This document shows, piece by piece, positions 1 to 6,515 of a stretch of 9,302 bases of DNA. Source of the DNA: Comamonadaceae bacterium (GTDB lineage: Bacteria; Pseudomonadota; Gammaproteobacteria; Burkholderiales; Burkholderiaceae_C); the NCBI GenBank assembly GCA_947454585.1, contig CANGML010000045.1:1-9302 (forward strand), in the 5' to 3' direction. The notes under the pieces were generated by a model. The model did not search any database, was not told the origin of the DNA, and saw only the letters and a program-made list of their open reading frames with translations. The number at the start of each line of letters is the position of its first letter. The stretch's first letter is position 1. The position numbers and the translations under genes were made by a program.

Positions 1-626
1 AACAAGCGCTGCATTTCAAGCACTGTTTTGCGCGGCAAGATAACTTCCTGGCGTGGTACTTCTACATCCAAAGTCGCTGATGCAAAAGCCAAACGATGGC
101 CATCAGTAGCCACCAAGCTGAGTTGCTTGCCCTCGGCCACAAACAAAATACCATTCAAGTAATAACGGATGTCATGCACAGCCATCGCAAACGACACTTG
201 ATGCAACAACTCTTTCAACGTCTTTTGCGGCACGCTGAATAAAGGACCAAAGTTTGCTGCTTCTTGCACCAGTGGGAAATCTTCTGCGGGGAGACTTTGT
301 AATGTGAAGCGACTTTTACCGCCCTTCAAAATCAATTTATTTTGATTCGATTCCAAACTGACGGTTTGGTCGGAGGGCATGGTCCGCAAAATATCAATCA
401 ACTTGCGAGCACCGACTGTGGTGGTGAAGTTACCAGCGTCACCATCTAGCTCTGCTGTTGTGCGAATTTGGATTTCTAAATCACTGGTCGTCAACTGCAA
501 TGCACTGCCCGTTTTACGAATCAATACATTGGCCAAGATAGGCAGCGTGTGGCGGCGCTCTACGATGCCTGCAACAGATTGGAGAACAGACAAAACTTTG
601 TCTTGTGTTGCTTTCAGTACGATCAT
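1..626 (-). CDS. dnaN: DNA polymerase III sliding clamp (beta subunit), N-terminal part, cut by window edge
   Basis: Minus-strand reading from ATG at 626-624 gives 208 whole residues and then leaves the window, so roughly the last 40 percent of a usual clamp of about 365 residues is missing. The beta clamp is a ring-shaped dimer that holds replicative polymerase on DNA. Visible family features are the start MIVLKATQDK, RRHTLPILANVL at about residues 24-35, domain I to about residue 120, and the domain II segment with ATDGHRLA at residues 173-180. A purine-rich Shine-Dalgarno (AAGAGGAAGAG) directly precedes the ATG and fixes the start. It lies downstream of dnaA on the same strand, separated by a 232-nt gap rich in origin-type signals, which is the classic dnaA-dnaN order. 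Identity is secure from sequence and context; only the C-terminal part cannot be assessed. Confidence 0.97.
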   Translation of the reverse strand, partial: MIVLKATQDKVLSVLQSVAGIVERRHTLPILANVLIRKTGSALQLTTSDLEIQIRTTAELDGDAGNFTTTVGARKLIDILRTMPSDQTVSLESNQNKLILKGGKSRFTLQSLPAEDFPLVQEAANFGPLFSVPQKTLKELLHQVSFAMAVHDIRYYLNGILFVAEGKQLSLVATDGHRLAFASATLDVEVPRQEVILPRKTVLEMQRL

Positions 627-654
627 CTCTTCCTCTTGTTTTCTTTATTTAAAG

Positions 655-666
655 TAGTAGTAGTAG
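655..666 (+). repeat. Tandem TAG triplets, DnaA-trio-like element
   Basis: Four uninterrupted TAG triplets stand between an AT-rich stretch on the left and a DnaA box (685-693) on the right. Repeated 5'-TA(G/A) triplets flanked by a DnaA box and an AT-rich region are known as DnaA-trios, which guide DnaA onto single-stranded DNA during origin opening. The order matches that architecture. The 18-nt gap to the box is AT-rich, not GC-rich, and seems longer than usual, so the assignment is an inference. Confidence 0.5.
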
Positions 667-684
667 GTAAGCAAAGCATATTTC

Positions 685-693
685 TGTGGACAA
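685..693 (-). promoter_or_regulatory. DnaA box, one mismatch
   Basis: TGTGGACAA reads TTGTCCACA on the minus strand, one base away from the consensus TTATCCACA. It is the box closest to the TAG triplets at 655-666 and the most likely loading site next to the unwinding element. Confidence 0.6.
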
Positions 694-713
694 CAGCATT
701 TTCCTCTTTTTTT

Positions 714-725
714 TCAAGTACTTGA
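714..725. repeat. 12-bp perfect palindrome in the dnaA-dnaN gap
   Basis: TCAAGTACTTGA is its own reverse complement. It directly follows a T-run and lies between the two good DnaA boxes of this gap. Such a symmetric site could bind a dimeric regulator, but no specific protein is recognised. A chance occurrence cannot be excluded. Confidence 0.4.
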
Positions 726-802
726 CGCGACTTCAAAGGTGTTGGCAAGTCTGCTCTTTTGCTGTCGTTGGAAACTGGATAACTTTGCACTTTCAAGTTT
801 GC

Positions 803-811
803 TGTGGATAA
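803..811 (-). promoter_or_regulatory. DnaA box, perfect consensus
   Basis: TGTGGATAA is the exact reverse complement of the consensus TTATCCACA, in the gap immediately downstream of the dnaA stop. Weaker sites TTATGCAGA (820-828) and ACATCCACA (831-839) follow closely on the opposite strand and may form a small box cluster with it. Confidence 0.75.
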
Positions 812-858
812 GTCTGCTGTTATGCAGAAAACATCCACAGGGTTGTTCTTTCGGTTCT

Positions 859-2271
859 TTAGCCTTTGAGTGTTTGTTCTAAAACATGCAATTGTTGGTT
901 GAGGTCTGCCATTTGTTGGCGCTCCGCACTGATTTTTCGGACCGCATGCAACACCGTGGTGTGATCTCGTCCACCAAACAGCTCACCTATCTCTGGAAGA
1001 CTTTTTTGCGTCAATTCTTTGGCAAGGTACATGGCAATTTGTCGCGGACGGGCAATCGATGCAGGCCGCTTCTTCGAGTACATGTCTGCCACTTTGATCT
1101 TGTAATAGTCAGCTACCGTTTTTTGTATGTTTTCTACAGAAATTTGGCGATTTTGGATAGAAAGCAAATCGCGCAAGGCATCTCGAGCCAGTTGGATGGA
1201 GATTTCTTTTTGGTTGAAGCGCGAATAAGCCAATATTTTTCTGAGCGCCCCTTCAAGTTCGCGGACGTTGGAACGCACATTCTTGGCGACGAAGAAGGCA
1301 ACTTCTTCAGGCATTTCAGAGCCTTCGGTGCGTGATTTGCTGATCAAAATCGCCACACGCATTTCGAGCTCGGGTGGTTCAATGGCAACCGTTAATCCGG
1401 CATCGAACCGCGAAACTAAGCGCTCATGAATATCCGTGAGGCCCTTTGGATAGGTGTCACTCGTCATCACGATGTGAGATTTTTTGGCTAAAAGCGCTTC
1501 AAAAGCATTAAAAAATTCTTCTTGGGTGCGTTCTTTGTTAGCAAAGAACTGCACATCGTCGATCAACAGAAGATCCAGCGAGTGATAACGTTCTTTGAAT
1601 TCGTCAAAAGTTTTGCGTTGGTAGGCTTTAACCACATCCGAAACAAACTGTTCAGCGTGGATGTAGAGAACTTTGGCATCTGGACGTTCAGCCAGTAGTT
1701 TGTTGCCAACGGCATGCATCAAATGTGTTTTGCCCAAGCCCACCCCACCATAGATGAACAAGGGGTTGTAAAGCTGACCAGGCATGGTGGCCACATGCAT
1801 GGCGGCTGCGCGTGCCATCCGGTTGGCTGTTCCTTCAACCAGGGTGTCAAACGTCAGGGCGGTATTGAGGCGTGTACGAGGGCCAGTAGGAATCCCTTCT
1901 TCCAGCCCAACAAAACTCTCAGGCAAGGATTCAAGCTCTTGAGAAAATGGAACAGCCTTAATTCTGACGGGGGTTTCTTTGGGAGTAATCGCTAACTCAA
2001 CTTGAATCGAATGGCCATGAATTTGTTGCAACAAACTGGCAATACGGTTCGCATATTGCGCACGAATCCAATCCAACTTGAAGCGATTTCCAACATAAAT
2101 CACGACTTTGCTGACGTCGTCTGCGACGTTAGCAACCAAAGGTTTGATCCACGTGTTGAACTGTTGTTCTGGCAATTCCTGCGCCAATTGATCGACGCAA
2201 CTTTGCCACAAACCACCGCCTGAAGGAGGCAAAAGGTCGTTGGAAGCAGTAGATGGTGGCGCCAAACTCAT
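859..2271 (-). CDS. dnaA: Chromosomal replication initiator protein DnaA
   Basis: The 470-residue product has the full DnaA layout. Domain I is near residues 19-95 ([14 protein letters not shown], then FNTWIKPL). The AAA+ domain has Walker A GGVGLGKT at 175-182, Walker B LLLIDD at 234-239, an arginine finger in RLVSRF (R288) and sensor 2 in NVREL (R337). The C-terminal DNA-binding domain carries GGRDHTTV at 433-440. It binds DnaA boxes, opens oriC as an ATP-bound filament and loads the helicase. The chosen start is ATG 2271-2269: the upstream in-frame ATG at 2361 would add 30 residues encoded across a perfect DnaA box and the predicted promoter, with no family match. No good Shine-Dalgarno is seen before 2271; instead a one-mismatch DnaA box sits 11-19 nt upstream. 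It ends in TAA 232 nt before dnaN. DnaA boxes in promoter and leader suggest autoregulation. Confidence 0.98.
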   Translation of the reverse strand: MSLAPPSTASNDLLPPSGGGLWQSCVDQLAQELPEQQFNTWIKPLVANVADDVSKVVIYVGNRFKLDWIRAQYANRIASLLQQIHGHSIQVELAITPKETPVRIKAVPFSQELESLPESFVGLEEGIPTGPRTRLNTALTFDTLVEGTANRMARAAAMHVATMPGQLYNPLFIYGGVGLGKTHLMHAVGNKLLAERPDAKVLYIHAEQFVSDVVKAYQRKTFDEFKERYHSLDLLLIDDVQFFANKERTQEEFFNAFEALLAKKSHIVMTSDTYPKGLTDIHERLVSRFDAGLTVAIEPPELEMRVAILISKSRTEGSEMPEEVAFFVAKNVRSNVRELEGALRKILAYSRFNQKEISIQLARDALRDLLSIQNRQISVENIQKTVADYYKIKVADMYSKKRPASIARPRQIAMYLAKELTQKSLPEIGELFGGRDHTTVLHAVRKISAERQQMADLNQQLHVLEQTLKG

Positions 2272-2282
2272 GGATATTTTTC

Positions 2283-2291
2283 TGTGGATAG
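2283..2291 (-). promoter_or_regulatory. DnaA box in the dnaA leader, one mismatch
   Basis: TGTGGATAG reads CTATCCACA on the dnaA strand, one base off consensus. It lies 11 nt before the dnaA start codon, where a ribosome binding site would be expected, so DnaA bound here would sit within the transcribed leader. Confidence 0.6.
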
Positions 2292-2318
2292 CTGCCAGAT
2301 GCCAGCGAGCAAACACGC

Positions 2319-2347
2319 ACTTTATCAAAAAATTATCCACAGGGCAA
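2319..2347 (-). promoter_or_regulatory. Predicted dnaA promoter with a DnaA box in its spacer
   Basis: On the minus strand TTGCCC (2347-2342) and TAAAGT (2324-2319) are separated by exactly 17 nt. Each matches four of six bases of the sigma-70 consensus. The spacer contains a perfect DnaA box (2333-2341). The implied start site is near 2312, giving a leader of about 40 nt. Placement is by eye and matches autorepression of dnaA known from other bacteria. Confidence 0.45.
2333..2341 (+). promoter_or_regulatory. DnaA box, perfect consensus, inside the dnaA promoter
   Basis: TTATCCACA is an exact consensus box, on the opposite strand to the boxes at 2283 and 2389. It fills the spacer of the predicted dnaA promoter, so DnaA bound here should compete with RNA polymerase. 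Confidence 0.8.
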
Positions 2348-2388
2348 CCAAAAGCATGCACACTGAAAAAGACGAAAGGTCACAAGAG

Positions 2389-2397
2389 TGTGGATAA
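2389..2397 (-). promoter_or_regulatory. DnaA box, perfect consensus, between dnaA and rpmH promoters
   Basis: TGTGGATAA is the exact reverse complement of the consensus. It lies 25 nt upstream of the extended -10 element of rpmH, close to where a -35 region would fall, so it could influence rpmH as well as dnaA. Confidence 0.75.
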
Positions 2398-2421
2398 AAA
2401 TCAATGATCGACTCAAAAATT

Positions 2422-2430
2422 TGAGATAAT
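2422..2430 (+). promoter_or_regulatory. Extended -10 promoter element for rpmH
   Basis: TGAGATAAT combines the TGN extension with a -10 hexamer GATAAT that matches TATAAT at five of six bases. No convincing -35 hexamer is found at 16-18 nt, which is tolerated by extended -10 promoters. Transcription would begin near 2437, about 40 nt before the rpmH ATG. The element overlaps the right arm of the inverted repeat CTCAAA-AA-TTTGAG (2412-2425). Confidence 0.5.
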
Positions 2431-2439
2431 CGTCGGTTT

Positions 2440-2456
2440 CCCTGATCTCTTCAGGG
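2440..2456 (+). promoter_or_regulatory. Short hairpin in the rpmH leader
   Basis: CCCTGA (2440-2445) and TCAGGG (2451-2456) form a perfect 6-bp stem with a 5-nt loop, close to the predicted transcript start. A run of five T follows seven nt later (2463-2467), just before the weak GGA ribosome binding signal. It could stabilise the 5' end or act as a weak attenuator. The T-run is too far from the stem for a standard terminator. Confidence 0.4.
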
Positions 2457-2476
2457 CTTAGCTTTTTGGAAAAATT

Positions 2477-2611
2477 ATGAAACGCACTTACCAGCCTTCT
2501 AAAACTCGCCGCGCCCGTACCCACGGCTTTTTGGTCCGTATGAAAACACGCGGCGGCCGTGCTGTGATCAACGCACGTCGTGCCAAAGGCCGCAAGCGTT
2601 TGGCTGTCTAA
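2477..2611 (+). CDS. rpmH: 50S ribosomal protein L34
   Basis: This 44-codon gene encodes a highly basic protein beginning [18 protein letters not shown] and ending GRKRLAV, a full-length L34 with its characteristic RTHGFLVRM and [12 protein letters not shown] segments. L34 is a small protein of the large ribosomal subunit. The ATG at 2477 is preceded by a weak ribosome binding signal (GGA at 2468-2470). It stands first in the rightward unit rpmH-rnpA-yidD-yidC, divergent from dnaA, the canonical position near bacterial origins. The stop TAA (2609-2611) is followed four bases later by the first possible rnpA start, and the two genes share one reading frame. Assignment is certain. Confidence 0.99.
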   Translation: MKRTYQPSKTRRARTHGFLVRMKTRGGRAVINARRAKGRKRLAV

Positions 2612-2614
2612 TTT

Positions 2615-3025
2615 TTGCCCGCTGAGCAGCGCCGCGACCCCAGCGCCGTGGAACGTCTGAAGCAGTGGTCAGAATTTCAGGCCGTCATGGCGGCAGGATC
2701 TGTTGCACGAACCTCGCACTTTGTGTTGCATCAGTGGCAAATGCCGGCCAACTTACCGGCAGGGGCTGGGCTAGATAAAACCCTCAAAATGGGCGCACTC
2801 ACCCCCAAACGTTGGGCAAAGCGCGCTGCCACACGGAACATGATTCGACGTCAAATTCATGCCGTGTCACGCGAGTTTGAAAACGGGCTCCAACCTACCG
2901 CCTATGTGGTCAGACTCCGAGCCAGTTTCAATGCCCACCAATTTGTCAGCGCTTCTTCTGACGCACTTAAGTTTGCTGTGCGCAAAGAACTTCAACAGTT
3001 GCTTGGCAGTGTGATTACCCCATGA
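2615..3025 (+). CDS. rnpA: Ribonuclease P protein component
   Basis: RnpA is the protein subunit of RNase P, which with the M1 RNA matures tRNA 5' ends. The product is basic, 136 residues from the upstream start, with the family's RNA-binding core at about residues 59-83 (GALTPKRWAKRAATRNMIRR), including the RN of the RNR motif at R74-N75. This core replaces the common SxKKxGxAVxRN form with a version I associate with Comamonadaceae. The start is uncertain. TTG at 2615, three nt after the rpmH stop, gives the longest form. GTG at 2648 (residue 12, VERLK) gives a 125-residue protein whose beginning fits the family well. Neither has a clear Shine-Dalgarno, so translational coupling to rpmH is likely. 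The stop codon overlaps the yidD start. Confidence 0.93.
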   Translation: MPAEQRRDPSAVERLKQWSEFQAVMAAGSVARTSHFVLHQWQMPANLPAGAGLDKTLKMGALTPKRWAKRAATRNMIRRQIHAVSREFENGLQPTAYVVRLRASFNAHQFVSASSDALKFAVRKELQQLLGSVITP

Positions 3026-3285
3026 TGCAAGCATTGCTGTTGGGGCTTGTGCGTGGTTACCGCCTGCTACTCAGTCCATGGTTGGGCTCTTCGTGTCGGT
3101 TTGAGCCGACGTGTTCGATGTATTCGCTACAAGCCTTAGAACAGCATGGTGCAGCAAAAGGTAGTTACATGACGATGCGTCGCTTAGCACGATGCCACCC
3201 TTGGTGTGCTGGTGGGCACGACCCCGTGCCACCGGCCTTCTTGACCTCTTTGACCACTTCCAACTCTGGAAAGAAAACTTCATGA
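3022..3285 (+). CDS. yidD: YidD family membrane protein insertion efficiency factor
   Basis: The 87-residue product matches the YidD family: an amphipathic N-terminal stretch (GLVRGYRLLLSPW, residues 8-20), then CRFEPTCSMYS at 25-35, HGAAKG at 42-47, and RLARCHPWCAGGHDPVP at 54-70. The conserved cysteines are C25, C31 and C58. YidD is a small inner-membrane-associated protein that assists YidC/Sec-dependent insertion of membrane proteins. Its ATG at 3022 overlaps the rnpA stop (ATGA), with a second ATG immediately after giving an 86-residue form. Its own stop overlaps the yidC start (ATGA), so translation of rnpA, yidD and yidC is probably coupled. The C-terminal tail after the PVP motif is polar and not conserved in the family. 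Confidence 0.95.
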   Translation: MMQALLLGLVRGYRLLLSPWLGSSCRFEPTCSMYSLQALEQHGAAKGSYMTMRRLARCHPWCAGGHDPVPPAFLTSLTTSNSGKKTS

Positions 3286-4988
3286 ATGACATTCGCCGCA
3301 CCATTTTGTGGGTGATTTTTGGTTTCTCGATGGTCCTGCTTTGGGATCAGTGGCAAGTCCATAACGGAAACAAGGCCACATTCTTTCCAACGCCAACACA
3401 GCAGGCAAAAGTTGCGACCGACAACGCGTCTGGTGTTCCACAGGCGGCGGGTGTTCCCGCTGCCGTGGCGCCGCAGGGTGTATTGACGGTGCCTGTGGTT
3501 GAAACCCGTACCACCAGCAAAGAGTTGGTTCAGATTGAAACGGATGTCGTCAAGCTCAGCTTCGACACAGAAGGTGCAACCTTGGTGCGTGTGGAGTTGT
3601 TGAAGCACGCCGATGAGCAAAAGCCAGGCAGCCATGTGGTGTTGCTGGACGACAGCAAAGACCGTATCTATACCGCTCAAACAGGCCTGATTTCAAGTAC
3701 GCCGGGTGTTGCCCTGCCTACGCACAAAAGCTTGATGACGGTTCGCCCTGGCACACGCAAGCTCAAAGAAGGTGACAACGCGCTGTCCATTACCTTTGAA
3801 TCAGCCCCTCAAAACGGTGTGCAGTTGGTCAAAACCTACACGGTCAAACGTGGTGCATATGACATGGCGGTGATGCACGATGTGGTCAACACAGGCACAC
3901 AAGATGTGGTGCCTCAGTTGTATTACCAACTGGTCCGGGATGGCAATAAACCAGCGGGCGAGTCGTCGTTCTATTCGACTTTTACGGGTCCCGCGATTTA
4001 CACCGAAGCGAAGAAGTATCAAAAGGTGGAGTTTGCTGACATCAAAAAGAAAAAAGTGGATGTCGAAAAACAATCCAATGTGGGCTACATCGCGATGGTG
4101 CAGCATTACTTTGCCAGCGCATGGGTTTTGCCTGATGGCATGCATCGCGATATCTCATTGGATGCCGTTGACATCGGCTCAACCATGCCCGACTGTTGCT
4201 ATCGCGTGACGATGATTGCCCCACTAGAAACCATCAAGCCAGGTCAAACCAAGAGCGTCGCGGCCACGTTTTATGCTGGCCCACAAGAGGAGAAAAAACT
4301 CGAAGCCTTGTACCCCGGCTTAGAGTTGGTGAAAGACTATGGATGGTTAACCATTTTGGCCAAGCCCCTGTTTTGGTTGCTTGACCAGCTGTTCAAGATC
4401 TTGGGCAATTGGGGTTGGTCAATCGTCGCCTTGGTGGTGTTGCTCAAAGCGGCCTTTTATTGGTTGAATGCGCACGCGTACCAGAGCATGGCGAAGATGA
4501 AAGCCATCAACCCCAAAATCATGGAAATGCGTGAACGTCTCAAAGACAACCCCCAGCAAATGCAAATGGAGATGATGAAGATTTATCGCGAGGAAAAGGT
4601 CAATCCCATGGGTGGTTGCGTGCCCATCGCGTTGCAAATTCCCGTGTTCATTGCGTTGTACTGGGTGTTGTTATCAACCGTTGAAATTCGCAATGCCCCT
4701 TGGGTAGGATGGATACACGACTTGTCGGCCCCCGATCCATTCTTCATTTTGCCGCTGGTCATGACGCTCACTACATTGCTGCAAACCGCGTTGAACCCCG
4801 CGCCACCAGACCCTATGCAGGCCAAGATGATGTGGATCATGCCGTTGGCATTTAGCGTGATGTTCTTCTTCTTCCCTGCGGGTTTGGTTTTGTATTGGAT
4901 CACCAACAACGTGTTGTCGATTGCGCAACAGTGGCTCATTAACATCCGCATGGGCGTGCCCCCGCAATTTAATTTGCCCAAGTTTTAA
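3282..4988 (+). CDS. yidC: Membrane protein insertase YidC (Oxa1 family)
   Basis: The 568-residue protein inserts and folds inner-membrane proteins, alone or with SecYEG. Visible parts are an N-terminal membrane anchor (about 7-22), a Pro/Ala/Val-rich linker, a large periplasmic beta domain (about 70-340), and the conserved insertase core from about 350. The core has membrane segments near 377-398, 441-463, 485-501 and 516-551, with landmarks SMAKMKAINPKI, NPMGGCVPIALQIPVFIALYW and WIHDLSAPDP. By alignment to E. coli YidC the groove arginine R366 corresponds to lysine K389 (LLKAAFYWL), a positive residue as required. The ATG at 3282 overlaps the yidD stop and has GGAAAG nearby; the extra 30 in-frame codons back to 3192 lie inside yidD and are rejected. 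The C terminus lacks the long basic tail of some homologues. A strong hairpin follows the stop. Confidence 0.98.
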   Translation: MNDIRRTILWVIFGFSMVLLWDQWQVHNGNKATFFPTPTQQAKVATDNASGVPQAAGVPAAVAPQGVLTVPVVETRTTSKELVQIETDVVKLSFDTEGATLVRVELLKHADEQKPGSHVVLLDDSKDRIYTAQTGLISSTPGVALPTHKSLMTVRPGTRKLKEGDNALSITFESAPQNGVQLVKTYTVKRGAYDMAVMHDVVNTGTQDVVPQLYYQLVRDGNKPAGESSFYSTFTGPAIYTEAKKYQKVEFADIKKKKVDVEKQSNVGYIAMVQHYFASAWVLPDGMHRDISLDAVDIGSTMPDCCYRVTMIAPLETIKPGQTKSVAATFYAGPQEEKKLEALYPGLELVKDYGWLTILAKPLFWLLDQLFKILGNWGWSIVALVVLLKAAFYWLNAHAYQSMAKMKAINPKIMEMRERLKDNPQQMQMEMMKIYREEKVNPMGGCVPIALQIPVFIALYWVLLSTVEIRNAPWVGWIHDLSAPDPFFILPLVMTLTTLLQTALNPAPPDPMQAKMMWIMPLAFSVMFFFFPAGLVLYWITNNVLSIAQQWLINIRMGVPPQFNLPKF

Positions 4989-5004
4989 CCAAGAGAACAA
5001 GCAC

Positions 5005-5047
5005 AGAAGAAAGCCCGCCCCCGTCATCGGGTGGCGGGCTTTCTTCT
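5005..5047 (+). terminator. Very strong hairpin terminator between yidC and mnmE
   Basis: The arms 5005-5019 (AGAAGAAAGCCCGCC) and 5033-5047 are perfectly complementary over 15 bp. Inside them, CCCG and CGGG form a further 4 bp around a TCAT loop, with T5032 bulged. The stem core GCCCGCC/GGCGGGC is followed by TTTCTTCT, and symmetry gives the same tail on the other strand. It begins 16 nt after the yidC stop and ends 13 nt before the mnmE ATG, leaving almost no room for an independent mnmE promoter. Confidence 0.85.
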
Positions 5048-5060
5048 GGACAATCAAGCC

Positions 5061-6503
5061 ATGCTGTCACAACAAAATGCGCCGATCATTGCCATTGCCA
5101 CTGCGCCCGGTCGCGGCGCAGTCGGCATCGTTCGTGTGAGCGGTAAGCACCTAGCGCCGTGGGTTCAAGCGTTGTGTGGCCGTGTGTTGACACCACGAGA
5201 GGCGACTTATTTGCCTCTTTTGGATGACGCGGGCGCCCCTATTGACCATGTGTTGGCGTTGTATTTCCCAGCCCCACACAGTTACACGGGTGAAGATGTG
5301 TTGGAGTTGCAGGCCCATGGCGGCCCAGTCGTGCTGCAACTCATCCTCGCGCGCTGTCTGCAGCTCGCTGCCAATGCGAACGACGAATTCAACCAGCCCT
5401 TGCTCAAGCGTTTACGTTTGGCGCAACCCGGCGAGTTCACACAACGTGCCTTCTTGAACCATAAACTTGACTTAGCACAGGCTGAAGCCGTGGCTGATTT
5501 GATCGATGCCAGCACCGAAGCAGCGGCACGCGGCGCAAGCCGCTCATTAGCGGGTGCGTTCTCTAAGGAAATACATCAGTTGCGCGATGCGCTCATCCAT
5601 CTGCGCATGTTGGTGGAAGCGACGTTGGATTTCCCCGAGGAAGAGATCGATTTTTTGCAGCAAGCCGATGCACAAGGCCAGCTCACACGCTTGCAACAAA
5701 ACTTGGAGCGTGTGATGGCGCAAACCAAGCAAGGGGCTTTATTGCGCGAGGGCATTCGCGTGGTCATTGCGGGTCAGCCAAATGCGGGTAAAAGCTCGCT
5801 GCTGAATGCTTTGGCCGGCGCAGAGTTAGCCATCGTGACACCCATTGCCGGCACCACGCGTGATGTGGTGCAGCAGACCATTCAAATTGATGGCGTGCCT
5901 TTGCATGTGATCGACACCGCTGGCCTGCGCGAACACCCCGATGTGGATGAGGTCGAGCGCATTGGTATTGCGCGTGCATGGGCTCAAATTGCGCAGGCAG
6001 ATGCGCTGCTTTTTTTGCATGACCTCACGCGCCAAGACGACGTCGCTTATCTCCAAGCCGATACGCACATTGAACACACATTGAAGGAAAAGCTGGCGAG
6101 CCATGTGCCTGTGTTGCATCTGTGGAACAAAGCCGATACGCAAGGCGAAAGCGCCACATCACCACAACAAGGCAGCGGGAGACAAGCAACGCACATCGCC
6201 CTGTCAGCCAAAACAGGCGAGGGTTTGCCAGCGCTGCGGCAACAGTTGCTCAAGGTGGTCGGTTGGCAAGGCGGTAGCGCCGAGGGCATGTTTATGGCCC
6301 GTGAACGTCATGTGCGAGCCTTGCATGAGGTCGAGGCCCATTTGATGCGCGCGGACGAGCGCTTAAACGCGCGAGTGCCAGCCCTTGACCTGCTAGCAGA
6401 AGAGTTGCGGCTGAGTCAGAACGCGCTCAACACGATCACGGGAGAGTTCACCGCAGACGATTTGTTGGGCGTGATCTTCTCCAGTTTTTGCATCGGCAAA
6501 TAA
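5061..6503 (+). CDS. mnmE: tRNA modification GTPase MnmE (TrmE)
   Basis: MnmE, with MnmG, installs the (carboxymethyl)aminomethyl group on the wobble uridine of several tRNAs, using a folate one-carbon unit and GTP. The 480-residue product shows the N-terminal folate-binding domain ([14 protein letters not shown] at about 15-28), helical segments with [21 protein letters not shown], and an embedded GTPase domain. The GTPase motifs are G1 GQPNAGKS at 238-245, G2 TTRD at 265-268, G3 DTAG at 285-288, G4 NKAD at 356-359 and SAKTGEG at 382-388. The invariant C-terminal CIGK ends at residue 480 (C477). An extra loop of about 13 residues near 106-118 is present relative to E. coli. ATG 5061 is chosen because the in-frame GTG at 5031 lies inside the terminator stem. 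The ribosome binding signal is weak (GGA at 5048-5050). Confidence 0.98.
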   Translation: MLSQQNAPIIAIATAPGRGAVGIVRVSGKHLAPWVQALCGRVLTPREATYLPLLDDAGAPIDHVLALYFPAPHSYTGEDVLELQAHGGPVVLQLILARCLQLAANANDEFNQPLLKRLRLAQPGEFTQRAFLNHKLDLAQAEAVADLIDASTEAAARGASRSLAGAFSKEIHQLRDALIHLRMLVEATLDFPEEEIDFLQQADAQGQLTRLQQNLERVMAQTKQGALLREGIRVVIAGQPNAGKSSLLNALAGAELAIVTPIAGTTRDVVQQTIQIDGVPLHVIDTAGLREHPDVDEVERIGIARAWAQIAQADALLFLHDLTRQDDVAYLQADTHIEHTLKEKLASHVPVLHLWNKADTQGESATSPQQGSGRQATHIALSAKTGEGLPALRQQLLKVVGWQGGSAEGMFMARERHVRALHEVEAHLMRADERLNARVPALDLLAEELRLSQNALNTITGEFTADDLLGVIFSSFCIGK

Positions 6504-6515
6504 GCCCACCCCACC

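Larger units (their letters stand above)
627..858. other. oriC: dnaA-dnaN intergenic region, candidate oriC core
   Basis: No credible gene lies here. The 71-codon minus-strand frame across 623-838 has no family resemblance and overlaps the origin signals. Reading left to right the gap holds a T-rich and AT-rich stretch (about 631-653), four tandem TAG triplets (655-666), a near-consensus DnaA box TGTGGACAA (685-693), a run of eight T residues near 704, a perfect 12-bp palindrome (714-725), a perfect DnaA box TGTGGATAA (803-811), and two degenerate box-like sites (TTATGCAGA at 820-828 and ACATCCACA at 831-839). The nonamer AAGTCTGCT occurs twice, at 747-755 and 810-818. DnaA boxes beside an AT-rich segment next to dnaA define bacterial origins. 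Whether replication starts here or in the dnaA-rpmH gap cannot be settled by inspection, but this gap alone contains trio-like repeats. Confidence 0.6.
2272..2476. other. Divergent dnaA-rpmH intergenic region with three DnaA boxes
   Basis: This gap separates the leftward dnaA-dnaN unit from the rightward rpmH unit. It holds DnaA boxes at 2283-2291, 2333-2341 and 2389-2397 (the last two perfect and in opposite orientations), the dnaA promoter, the rpmH promoter, an inverted repeat CTCAAA-AA-TTTGAG at 2412-2425, and a leader hairpin at 2440-2456. It may be an additional part of a two-part origin or simply the control region of dnaA. No TAG-triplet element is visible beside these boxes. Confidence 0.6.

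Noticed and set aside
623..838. 71-codon minus-strand frame in the dnaA-dnaN gap
   Set aside because: It has no recognisable features, overlaps the dnaN start region, and covers DnaA boxes and simple repeats; most likely a chance frame.
886..1335. 149-codon plus-strand frame opposite dnaA
   Set aside because: It is antisense to the conserved C-terminal half of DnaA; its composition reflects the complementary strand of a real gene.
2272..2361. Longer DnaA with 30 extra N-terminal residues from an ATG at 2361
   Set aside because: The extension is encoded by a perfect DnaA box and the predicted promoter, and does not resemble any DnaA N terminus; MSLAPPS at 2271 fits the family.
3192..3281. 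30-residue upstream extension of YidC
   Set aside because: It overlaps the conserved end of yidD; YidC proteins begin with MNDIRRTILW-like sequence followed by the first membrane segment, as at 3282.
5031..5060. GTG start ten codons upstream of the chosen mnmE start
   Set aside because: The codon lies in the right arm of the terminator stem and the added residues do not match MnmE, which starts shortly before the [11 protein letters not shown] motif.
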